Positions 26,946 through 36,000 of a DNA stretch of 64,000 nucleotides are shown here, piece after piece. Both the position numbers and the translations under genes were made by a program. Below the pieces are notes generated by a model, which worked only from the letters and a program-made list of their open reading frames with translations, was not told the DNA's origin and searched no databases. The stretch's first letter is position 1. The number at the start of each line of letters is the position of its first letter. Source of the DNA: CAWFGW01 sp963849955 (GTDB lineage Bacteria > Bacteroidota > Bacteroidia > Cytophagales > JAAEPT01); contig CAWKJU010000009.1 in assembly GCA_963849955.1 (NCBI GenBank), forward strand, positions 434,001 through 498,000, written 5' to 3'.

Positions 26946-27021
26946 AATAAATTGTATCTCAGGTATTGGAGAACAATAACTAAATACGTAACAGAAAAAA
27001 GAAATAAAAAACGGGGCACAA

Positions 27022-27140
27022 TCGAGTAGCCCGACCTGAGCGGAATTACTCAGGTTGAGGCTCTCACTACTTGTCCCGTACCAGAGGTCGGGACCACCAA
27101 GGGTCTTCCCGCATCAAGTGCGGGACAGGCTGTACTTGGC
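27022..27140 (+). repeat. Repeat B copy 2: group IIC intron 3'-end-like fragment (minus orientation)
   Basis: It has the same layout as the copy at 24012: on the minus strand GTGAGAGC, a hairpin CAACCTGAG / CTCAGGTCG and the end CTACTCGA abutting TTGTGCCCC, the bottom strand of a CACAAC-type box (GGGGCACAA at 27013-27021). Shared stretches include TCTCACTACTTGTCCC and GAGGTCGGGACCACC. The loop hairpin TCCCGCATCAAGTGCGGGA is identical in both copies. Confidence 0.45.
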
Positions 27141-27182
27141 TTGAGGTTGTGTTTTTAGATAGTAGTCTAGCATTGAGTGATA

Positions 27183-27280
27183 ACCCCATAGCACAAGATT
27201 AAGCGTAGCAGTCCGGTCCTTGTGCTTACTCATTATTTGCAGTTACTCCTTTGTGGTAATAACACAAGCAAAGGCGAACA
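27183..27280 (+). repeat. Rpt-A copy R7
   Basis: ACCCCATAGCACAAGATTAAG ... TTATTTGCAGTTACTCCTTTG ... CAAGCAAAGGCG, with an extra GTCCG duplication in the loop of the first hairpin. The second stem (CCTTTG / CAAAGG) is kept. Confidence 0.85.
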
Positions 27281-27366
27281 ACAAAACCGAAATCCTCGCA
27301 ATGAGCATTCAGCTCAACGACTACTCCTATTTTATTAAACCTCCTTATAAAAAATCAAAAATATAT

Positions 27367-27398
27367 TTTGCGCAACCAAATCATTGCGTTTATATTTG
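27367..27398 (+). promoter_or_regulatory. Bacteroidota-type promoter for the arsR/AHSA1 pair
   Basis: TTTG at 27367-27370 and TATATTTG at 27391-27398, separated by 20 bases, match the -33 TTTG / -7 TAnnTTTG consensus of this phylum. The ATG follows 20 bases later. Confidence 0.6.
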
Positions 27399-27418
27399 CA
27401 ACCACTTAGTAGCATATC

Positions 27419-27745
27419 ATGGAAACAAGACGAGATGTATTTCAGGCAATAGCAGACCCCACCAGACGAGCAATCATTTTGCTATTAACCGCTAGTGCCA
27501 TGACGCCAAACACACTTGCTGAGCATTTTAACTCAAGCAGACAAGCCGTTTCAAGACACCTACAAATTTTAACAGAATGTGAAATCGTGAAACAAGAGCA
27601 ACAAGGCAGAGAAATTAACTATCACCTGAATGCTGATAAAATGAAAGACATAGAAAAATGGCTGGAACAGTTTAAACAAATTCTTGCACAACGTTTCAGC
27701 CAACTTGATACTGTATTAGAACACTTAAAATCCAACAGAAGATGA
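27419..27745 (+). CDS. ArsR-family winged-helix transcriptional regulator
   Basis: The 108-residue protein has the canonical ArsR/SmtB fold: DVFQAIADPTRRAIILLL at 6-23 and the recognition helix NSSRQAVSRHLQIL at 38-51, then the wing (VKQEQQGREINYHL). It lacks the CxC metal-sensing motif, as is usual for the members paired with AHSA1 proteins. It overlaps the downstream SRPBCC gene by four bases (ATGA). It probably regulates its own two-gene operon. Confidence 0.92.
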   Translation: METRRDVFQAIADPTRRAIILLLTASAMTPNTLAEHFNSSRQAVSRHLQILTECEIVKQEQQGREINYHLNADKMKDIEKWLEQFKQILAQRFSQLDTVLEHLKSNRR

Positions 27746-28254
27746 ATCCTAATTTAAGATTTGACTTTACAGTCAACAAAGAAAACAATACGATTGAAGT
27801 TAAGCGTGAATTTGCAGCAGATCTTGAATTGGTTTGGGAAGCCTGGACCACTGCCGAACTTTTAGACCAATGGTGGGGACCTAAACCTTGCAGTGCAAAA
27901 ACCAAATTTATGGATTTTCGAGAAGGTGGATATTGGCTATATTGTATGATTATTCCTGCTTCTATTATTGGTACCGAAACAGATCAAATACAATGGGGAA
28001 AGCAGGAATATGAAAAAATTGTAATACACAAAAGTTTTTCCGGAACAGATGTGTTTTGCGATAAAAATGGAAATGCAAACCCCGAACTACCGAAAGGGAG
28101 ATTTGAAAATATTTTTAGCAAAGCTGATGGCAAAACACTTGTAACCATGATATCTAAACACAATAGCTTTGAGGATCTTGAGACAGTAATAGACATGGGC
28201 TTCAAAGAAGGTATTATGGTATGTTTCAACCAACTTGAAGAACTATTAAAGTAA
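27742..28254 (+). CDS. SRPBCC / AHSA1-domain protein
   Basis: The 170-residue protein of the START-like AHSA1 (Aha1 C-terminal) family contains VKREFAADLELVWEAWTTAE, then LDQWWGPKPC and a central FREGGYWLYCMI. The conserved WWxP motif that follows the first helix is present. Such proteins form a ligand-binding cavity and are often encoded with an ArsR regulator, as here. Ligand unknown. It is the second gene of the pair and lies just before Rpt-A copy R8. Confidence 0.9.
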   Translation: MNPNLRFDFTVNKENNTIEVKREFAADLELVWEAWTTAELLDQWWGPKPCSAKTKFMDFREGGYWLYCMIIPASIIGTETDQIQWGKQEYEKIVIHKSFSGTDVFCDKNGNANPELPKGRFENIFSKADGKTLVTMISKHNSFEDLETVIDMGFKEGIMVCFNQLEELLK

Positions 28255-28294
28255 GAAAACACATTAAATATAAGTGAAATAAAGAACAGCATGT

Positions 28295-28500
28295 TGCCCC
28301 CTAGCGCAAGGCTAAGCGTAGCGGTCCTTGTGCTTACTAATTATTTGCAGTTACTCCTTTGCAGGTAACAACACCATCAATGGCGAAAAAACCTAATATA
28401 GAAAGCTAATTGAAAATCAAAATTAGTCACCTCCTTTCCCTTCCTGAAGATTATAACATAATACACCTATAATCTTTGGTATTTTTTTTAACACTTAATA
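28295..28500 (+). repeat. Rpt-A copy R8 (diverged right half)
   Basis: CCCCCTAGCGCAAGG, both left hairpins, ATAGAAAGCTAATTGAAAATC and a degenerate terminator hairpin (GAAGATTATAACATA...CACCTATAATCTTTG) followed by T8. The spacer after it is no longer close to the other copies. The rest of 28500-28619 shows nothing beyond AT-rich sequence. Confidence 0.8.
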
Positions 28501-28619
28501 ATAAAATAAGTACTAGTAGATTTAAGGTTATTTTTACATTAAATTAGTGCTATAAAGCATGAAATAGAGGTTGGAGTTAAGGTTCATATTCATCTATTTC
28601 ACACAATAAAAAATAAAGC

Positions 28620-29825
28620 ATGAAAAAAATTACGGTTTTAGGATTTTTGATAGTAGGATTCGCCTTTTATACGTTTTCTCAGTCTATAATCGAGTTAGGA
28701 GTATGGAATAATAATGCAAACTTTATTATTGAGCATCATCAAGATAAAATAATAACAAGTACAACTTCAGGGATTCAGTTTATTAATGTAGCTACACCTT
28801 CTAGCCCGTTTTCTTCTGCATCACTTGGTAATCCAGCAAGTTTTCCAATGGCAATTGAAGTTGAAGGTAATTATGCTTATTTCGGAGGAGGTATGACTGG
28901 ATATTTCATGATTTCGGATATATCCAATATCAATTTCCCAAGCCAAATAGGAATTTCATTTAATATTAGTGGTACAGCTTACGATATTGCCATAAATGGG
29001 AATTATGCATTTATGCCAACAAATACAGACACACTATATTCAATTGATATTACAGATAAAACGGCTCCAACTGTAATCGGTAAATTGGATTTAGGAAGTT
29101 TTCCTAATGGTGTGGTTGTAAGTGGTAGTTATGCTTTTGTAGGCACTCATAGTGGCCTTAAAGTTGTTGACATATCTGACCCTATTAACATGAATATTGT
29201 AACAAGCTTTGGAGGAGGGTATCAAGATATAGCTCCTGACTTGATAAATAATCGACTATTTGTTTCAAAAACAGGTAATGGTTTTGATGCTATAGATATT
29301 TCTAATCCCACAAGTCCTATTGGGCTTTTTCAAGGAGTGGGAGGCAGTTCTTCGGGAAAACTTGTTTATAAGGACAACCATATTTTTCAATTAGGAGGTG
29401 GTGTTCATGCATTTGAAGTGTCTTCCTCCACAGCAACCTACTTATGCTCTTATAATACAACATTCAATGGACAAATAAATTCTGTTACTGCAAAGGATTC
29501 CGTTTTTTATGTGTCGACAGTTAATGGCCTACATGTTCTTAAATTAGAAAGTGACTTACTAGTAGGGATAGATGATATACATAACTCTCCTGAAATTTTA
29601 TTGTACCCAAATCCGACAAGTAAATCTTTACAGTTATCTGGTTTAGCTGATTTTTCTTTTTCAAGCATTATCATATCCGACTATGCTGGCAAAACAGTGT
29701 ACGAAAACAACTTATCCTCTGAGAGATCTGTAATTATTGATGTTTTTCATTTAGAAAATGGAACTTACCTTTTAAAAGCTGCAAACGCTGAAGAAGAGAA
29801 ATATTTCAAGTTTATAAAGAATTAA
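28620..29825 (+). CDS. LVIVD-repeat beta-propeller protein with T9SS sorting domain
   Basis: The 401-residue secreted protein has a signal peptide MKKITVLGFLIVGFAFYTFS. Residues about 25-310 are LVIVD-type propeller repeats (e.g. AYDIAINGNYAFMPTNTDTL, SYAFVGTHSGLKVVDISDP). Residues about 325-401 form a T9SS type A sorting domain (LLYPNPTSKSLQLSG ... NGTYLLKAAN ... KFIKN). It should be exported and attached to the cell surface or released. Such proteins are presumed binding scaffolds. It is the last gene of the array, between copies R8 and R9. Confidence 0.85.
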   Translation: MKKITVLGFLIVGFAFYTFSQSIIELGVWNNNANFIIEHHQDKIITSTTSGIQFINVATPSSPFSSASLGNPASFPMAIEVEGNYAYFGGGMTGYFMISDISNINFPSQIGISFNISGTAYDIAINGNYAFMPTNTDTLYSIDITDKTAPTVIGKLDLGSFPNGVVVSGSYAFVGTHSGLKVVDISDPINMNIVTSFGGGYQDIAPDLINNRLFVSKTGNGFDAIDISNPTSPIGLFQGVGGSSSGKLVYKDNHIFQLGGGVHAFEVSSSTATYLCSYNTTFNGQINSVTAKDSVFYVSTVNGLHVLKLESDLLVGIDDIHNSPEILLYPNPTSKSLQLSGLADFSFSSIIISDYAGKTVYENNLSSERSVIIDVFHLENGTYLLKAANAEEEKYFKFIKN

Positions 29826-29903
29826 AAGTAGGTAACAATATATATCCCATTAACACGAGCTATATATTAAACGTTTCATCCAATTAGAAAATGAAAAAAC
29901 AAA

Positions 29904-29995
29904 GCCCCTAGCGCAAGGTTAAGCGTAGCGGTCCTTGTGCTTACTAATTATTTGCAGTTACTCCTTTGTAGGGACAACACCAGCAAAGGCTAAAT
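29904..29995 (+). repeat. Rpt-A copy R9 (left half), right edge of the array
   Basis: GCCCCTAGCGCAAGGTTAAG ... TTATTTGCAGTTACTCCTTTG ... CCAGCAAAGGC. The two left hairpins pair well. No further copy is seen to the right of this one in the window. Confidence 0.85.
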
Positions 29996-30062
29996 AAATC
30001 AGCAGTTAGTGATGTGCAAACCTACGAACACTGTAAATGTTGTTTATCAAACTGATGTGGTA

Positions 30063-30851
30063 TTATTCTTCAGTTATTATTAAGGGGTCTTCAGGAACTT
30101 CACCCCTAAAACCTGTTTTGCTTTCATAAGTGAGGCACAAAATCAAGTACCCCTTTTTAACCACCACATTATCTGGTGAAAATTCTACTAAATTACCATC
30201 AAAAGTCCAATTGGCTTTACCCCAGCGTGTGTCATCAAACTTATTAAAATCATCACGCCAATCCGCTGTAAAATCAGAACCATTATCACCTTTTCCAGGA
30301 GTATATTTTGCATACGAAATCCAGTTCACATATTGATATTGGGGCATGGTTCCGCCTAAAAACTCACCTACCCAATCAACCCATTCGGCTATCCAAATAT
30401 TCATTCGAAAGGATTGTGGATTAGTAAGATGCTTCACTTGTTCTCCCTCCGATTTCCTAACTTCAACACCATCAATAGACCATGATACATATTCTGGAGT
30501 CCATTCCAAGGTGTACGTATGGTATCCATCAGCAAACGATGAATCGCCACGATGAAGTTCCTCTGAAGTTTCACGTATATTTCCTGTAATAATATTGGAT
30601 TGCATGACCATTGCACGGTTTTTACCTAATACTTCAATATCAATTTCTTCCCAATAAGTACCCGGCTTTTCTGATCCATCTTTGTAGGTAAAGAAAGTAG
30701 ATAATATTCCGCCACCTGTGGCCATGCGCATACGTATATCGATTTTGCCATACTTCCAGCTTTCTTTGGTATAGATTTCGGCACCTTTAAATTCTTTAGA
30801 AATACCAACGAATACAAACAGAAAGCAGATTGAACAGAATAATAATTTCAT
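30063..30851 (-). CDS. Circularly permuted GH16 beta-glucanase (lichenase-like)
   Basis: The 262-residue secreted enzyme has a signal peptide MKLLFCSICFLFVFVGIS. The GH16 catalytic motif EIDIE is at E69-I-D71-I-E73 (nucleophile, helper Asp and acid/base). The domain order is unusual: the catalytic half (FKGAEIYTKESWKYGKIDIR ... EWTPEYVSW ... DGVEVRKSEG) comes first, and the strand normally at the N-terminus (DFNKFDDTRWGKANWTFDG) lies at residues about 205-245. From memory, this order and much of the wording match the Fibrobacter succinogenes 1,3-1,4-beta-glucanase. It should hydrolyse mixed-linkage or beta-1,3-type glucans outside the cell. No T9SS or carbohydrate-binding module follows. Confidence 0.88.
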   Translation of the reverse strand: MKLLFCSICFLFVFVGISKEFKGAEIYTKESWKYGKIDIRMRMATGGGILSTFFTYKDGSEKPGTYWEEIDIEVLGKNRAMVMQSNIITGNIRETSEELHRGDSSFADGYHTYTLEWTPEYVSWSIDGVEVRKSEGEQVKHLTNPQSFRMNIWIAEWVDWVGEFLGGTMPQYQYVNWISYAKYTPGKGDNGSDFTADWRDDFNKFDDTRWGKANWTFDGNLVEFSPDNVVVKKGYLILCLTYESKTGFRGEVPEDPLIITEE

Positions 30852-31156
30852 GTATATCGATTTTTTTAGTTAAAGTTTTTTAGTTCCAGTCTTCTACTAT
30901 AGCATTAAAGTAAACGTTTCATACAGAAAATTATTAAAATTTAGATTTTAAATTCATTATAACGATATTTTTAACACCATAAAAACAGATATTACACCAC
31001 ATATTAGAGACGGTAAATATCACTTTCAGAACCAATAATTAAATATTTCCATCTTTTTGATACATTTAAACAGAAAATAAACTGTTTACCATTCAATTAG
31101 ACAATCCTGACTAAAATAAGTTATGAATTGGAGATTAGTTTTTAATATAAAGTAAA
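30852..31156 (-). other. Intergenic region with palindromic operator-like site
   Basis: This AT-rich stretch of 305 bases separates the divergent GH16 and sialidase-like genes. At 30910-30924 there is GTAAACGTTTCATAC, centred on AAACGTTT, a core often seen in LacI/GalR-family operators. No regulator gene is nearby. Otherwise nothing recognisable was seen. Confidence 0.3.
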
Positions 31157-32481
31157 ATGAAACGTACACTTATCGTTACTATATTGCTCATCACCTCCGT
31201 TTCCTTTGGCAAAACTGGTCCGTTCTAAAAGACAACGTGTCGCCAATAAACGAATTGGATACAGCATATGATTCGTTGTACCGACAACCACTGGCTACCA
31301 TAGGCTGGGAAGATGGCTTACACATCTCTGATGATGGGCTTCATCTATATTGCACCTATGTCCCTATCGACTTTCTTTCTTTTGTATTAAACGGAAATTT
31401 ACCAAATGATTTTAGTACCAACTACTTACGTAGCGCACCTACATTTGGTATGGACTTGAGCATTAACCCAATTGGGGCAGCAGAATGGTTACATTCTGAT
31501 ATACTTTATGCACACAGAAATTCTGTTTTGGATTCATTTAAAACATGGAGACTATCCGACATGGCAAGAAGTTTCTATAGTGAAGGTGCACCAACTCCAT
31601 CATATTCAATCAATACCAATTTGGTGGAAATTATGTTGTTTACCAGCAATGATAACGCTTCTAATAACACTGACATTTGGTTTATTAAAAATACCTCGAT
31701 TAATCCTTCTGGTATTGGTTCTCCGATGCCTACTCCGATTAATTCGATATATAATGAAGACAACCCTCATTTAGTTCGATTAGATCAGGATAAACTGGTA
31801 CTATTCTTTGACAGTGATAATTTACCTGGAGGGTCTGGAGATCATGACATATGGTTTGCGGAAAGCGATGATAATGGTAGCTCCTGGACTGTGCCTTCCA
31901 ATGTAACAACGATAAACTCAATGAATAAAGAACATCAGCCTTTTTTATATCATGACATTCATACCCATGAATGGTATCTTTATTACTCGGCATTTCACAC
32001 CGATGGTAAGCTGGCTATTTTTAGAACGAAACAAACAATTACAAACGATTGGAACAGCTGGGGTTCTTCCCAATTAGTAATAAGCGCTGGTAATACTGCA
32101 GGAATTGGGGAACCCACTTTAACAAAAAATGGCGACATCTCTTTTGTTGTCATCTATTCTGACCCCAATGAAACCTCCATTTATAACCATTTTGATTCAG
32201 ACCCATGGTTTCTTGAAAAAACGAAGGTCATTAATGCGACTAATAATAAAGTCATAAAACCTACCACGTCTATCTACCCAAATCCTGCCAAGGAATTCGT
32301 AAACATAGATGTAGCGGAGTCCATTGAACGAGTAACTGTCTATAACCACATTGGCGAAATATGCTTAGTTTCTACCCAAAAAAAGATCAAAACAGATACA
32401 CTCACTAATGGCTTTTATTTAGTAAGTATTCTATTTAATTCTGGAAAAATCGAATTAAAAAGTGTGATCATAAATAAGTAG
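31157..32481 (+). pseudogene. Sialidase-like (BNR) secreted protein with T9SS sorting domain, frameshifted in the signal peptide
   Basis: A signal peptide MKRTLIVTILLITSVSFG starts at ATG 31157, but the frame then runs into a stop after KTGPF. One base lower, the frame reads QNWSVLKDNVSPINELDTAY and stays open to 32481. Adding one base after TTTGG (about 31211) joins them as SFGQNWS, a natural cleavage site. The mature protein (about 420 residues) has a propeller with an Asp-box-like SDDNGSSWT and repeated DNPHLVRLD / EHQPFLYHD segments, and ends in a T9SS domain (SIYPNPAKEFVNID ... GFYLVSI). A GTG at 31237 would give a product without signal. Real frameshift or sequence error; both are possible. 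Confidence 0.75.
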
Positions 32482-33056
32482 AATCGCACTACATCATTAC
32501 TTTTCATACATCATATTAATTCAAATTATATACAGGAGTAGGGAAGTATTCAAATTAAAACTTCTGATACCAATATAGAAAAGATGTTAATTAACTCTCC
32601 TTAGCTGACAAAACGCAACTAAAGAGAGTTTAATTTTACCGCTATTTCACTTATATTACTTCTACTTCTGAAGAAGAAGCAAACTCAAGCAACTACCTAC
32701 CGATCAGAAATTCAGCGATGTTTAAAAAGTGCTCTCGTGGTGATTATTTTTTTTCTAATTACCTAAAATAATCCGTCTTGTAGTCCTGCTTTAAAAGTCC
32801 TTACTTTTCATCACACTCCTATGTTCTGTTTCATTAAACTAATTCGATTTAGAATAAATCATGAACTATTCTCTTAATCGCTATAGATTAGACCTTTCAT
32901 AACTATTATTATCTACTTTATCAATAATAACAGTCGTCTCCCCTACGCTTCTCAATTGAAAACCAACGTTGGTGAAACTGCATATAAAAGGTTAGCTGTT
33001 TTTTTTTACCATTACCAGCTTAATCAAGTAATATACTTATTTAAAACCCTTTAAAA
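32482..33056. other. Long intergenic region with a terminator
   Basis: The 575 bases have no convincing gene. A stem TTAACTCTCCTTAG (32591) / CTAAAGAGAGTTTAA (to 32633) followed by TTTTA probably terminates the sialidase-like gene. The remainder is AT-rich and should hold the promoter of the propeller-lipase gene. A near-palindrome around TCTACTTTATCAATAATAAC was not interpretable. Confidence 0.5.
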
Positions 33057-36000
33057 ATGTATAGTTTAAACAAACTGATCCCATTTCTAACGCTTTGTTA
33101 TTTTTTTATTCTACAAACTCATGCTCAACAATGTTTTGAACTGCATGAGCCAGGTGGAAATACCTATACCTGTATCTCAATAGATAAAAACAATAATGTA
33201 TGGGTAGGTACAGACAAACAAGGCTTGTATAGCTTTAACAATAACGCATGGCATAAATCTTCTTACCTTACTGAAAATAAAATAACCCAAATTGCTCCTG
33301 ATAAAAACGGTGGGATTTGGGTAGGTCAATCCGGACGCAATTTTCAGGCAAATGGAGGTGGTGTAAGTTATATTGCAGCTGGAGAATCCAGTGAAACACA
33401 TTATACTTTTAGTTTTGCCAATAATGACCGGGAAGGGTATGGACTTCCTACTTCAAAAATTCAATCCGTTGCCATTGACTCACTTGGCAGAGTATGGGCA
33501 GCAGGATCTTACAGCAGCCTGTATGTTAGCGGTGTAGGTAGTTACCATAATCCAGGTGGTGTTTCAATACTTACCCCTGGAGCAGACCGCTTTAGTGAGA
33601 TTGCATCCTCATCCATGAGCTACTCAAGTGTTGGTCTAATAGATGGTCCAAGGGGGGTAAATGTTGTGCCTATAACTGGTTCAGGTTGCATTAGAGATTG
33701 CATTACTTTAGCTCCAGCCAAAGGGAAAATGTATTTAGGGTGGAAAGGAGTTGGCGATTGTTCTTATGATGCTAGAATAAGAGCTTTTAATATTCCTGGT
33801 GGTGGTGCTGGTTTAAAAATGGCTCCACTTTATTCATTTGACACAAGAAATTCACCTTTTCCTTTTAGCGTAGCAATTAGTCCTGAAGCCATAGCTGTAG
33901 ATAAATCCAATAATATCTGGGTAGGCCTTCGCGCTGGAAATGGTTTTGGAGTGTATGAGTATTTCCATGAGCTAGATAAAGCTAATCAATGGCATTATGT
34001 AGTGAACGATACCAACAACATTACTGTAAATCGACATGCGATTGGCGTATCAAAAAAATCCTCTATTGTAGCCATAGGTACGGATAAAGGATTATATGTT
34101 TATAAAGGCGAAGGAAGTGTCGGTGATCTGGCCAATTATCAGATTTTTAATTCCACAAATAGCAATATCCCTGGGGATAATGTAACCGGAGTCGCTATTG
34201 ATAACAATGATCAAATATGGATTGCAACAGACAATGGTGTGGCTTCCCTTGTGTTAGGTGAGTTAGAAATGTACACACTAAAAACAAACTACCGATTTTA
34301 TGACCCAACTTATTATACTACCAGTGCTTTCAGTAGCGATACTTTACGCTATCGTATTTCAAAATTTGGTCGTTTCTCCTGCAACAATAATGATGAAACG
34401 GAGGAATATGCAGAGGTTGCAGCAGATGGGTCAAAATCTACTTTATTTCTTTGGAAAGGAGCAAATGCAGACAATGTAGAACTCAAAATCAAAGAAGATG
34501 TGTCGGAAGACAAAGAAGAATACGGTTATTTCACGTTGATCCAAGAAAATAATAATTCGGATAGTGTGAAATTTCTTTACCACCACCCTACGCACTTGCC
34601 TACGTTATATTCTTTACCACAGCCACCTGTTCATCAAATTTTCACCATACAGGTCGTAGACAAAACAAGTTCAGAAGTTTATTACTCAGAAAAAGTTAAA
34701 ATCGTACTTCCTCCAGTCTTAATCGAACATGGCATCTTCAGTGATAAAAGTAAACTGAATAATATTGTCAACCATCTTGTAGAAACGGGTAACTATAAAG
34801 AATACATGATCCGCAAAGGAGGTTTTGACAAAAGTACAATTGGCTTTTCTATTGAGGCAATGAGTTACCAAGTGAGGGAAGATTTGAATGCGCTACAGCA
34901 AACCTGTGCGGAAAATGGCTTATCAATGGGTAAAGCGATTGTCCTTGGTCACAGTACTGGCGGTCTTGGTGTGAGAGCTTATACCCAAAAAATGTATCAG
35001 GAAAACATTAATAAATTTATCTCCATACATGTCCCTCACTCTGGTTCCCAGTATGTTGATTTATTAGCTGATACACGAAAAATTAATCTAGAAAACATTA
35101 TTCTAGGTTTAAATACAACTGAAGTTGAAATTAATATTGGTGAGTTTATCATGTACCCCACTTTTTTCAACCAACGTAATGAGGGATACAAGGATATTAA
35201 AGATTTTATTCCTTTTCCAGGTAGATCAGGTAAGCTACTCTCCTATTATCTCGACAGGACACTACCTATAGCACCAACGAACATGGGGTTATTCTACGAA
35301 CGTGAAATAAAAACAAATTCAGAGATCCTGAAAATATTAAACAGCAGCTCGGGTTTAGCCGCAGAACGGGAACATAACATCCCTACCCACGCAATAGTTG
35401 ATAATTATACTTATGGTATCACTGGGCTTGAAGTGGATTTAATCGCTAAGATGACAGGGATAGATGACCTTGTAACTGCTCCTATTCAGTTATTAAAAAT
35501 TGGTGGTGGAGTTGCTGGAATGTTTTTGAGATATATTATTGTGCAGAAAGCAAGTGCAAAAACCGGCTCAACATTTCAAGATTTTGTGATTTGGTCTGCT
35601 TCAAAAGCAGGATTAGATAAAGGTGTGTCGGACTATGTCCTTGAAAAATATATTTTCAAAGATTTAAGTGATGGTGTAGCTTCAATTGAAAGTCAAAAAG
35701 GTGGTTTAGCTTCCAATGCGATTTCCTATGACACCGAATTTGATGTTGCCCATGAAAGTTCAAAAGACATCAAAGGAATGGAAAATTCATTTGATGATCT
35801 ATTGTCGCAATTAAGAATTTTTGATCTGGTACGTGAGTTACCTAATTCAGATAAGTTTACAACTTCAGGATTTGATCCCCCGGTATTGAGTTATGACTTT
35901 TTGGAGTTTTTGGGTAAACCCGCACGACAAGCTAAAACCGAACGTGCCGCTAGAACCAGCGCCTTGGAAGTAGGTAAAATAACTTTTGGAAGAGAGGTTA

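Noticed and set aside
26833..27021. His-rich small peptide (GHNHGHS) after the truncated regulator
   Set aside because: Very short, interrupted by stops, and explained better by a degenerate direct repeat.
27220..27495. Plus-strand frame starting in Rpt-A copy R7 and running into arsR
   Set aside because: It is in a different frame from arsR, starts within the repeat and covers the arsR promoter.
18811..29995. Rpt-A as a CRISPR array
   Set aside because: Copies are 0.5-2.1 kb apart with protein genes between them, spacing is irregular and no cas genes are present.
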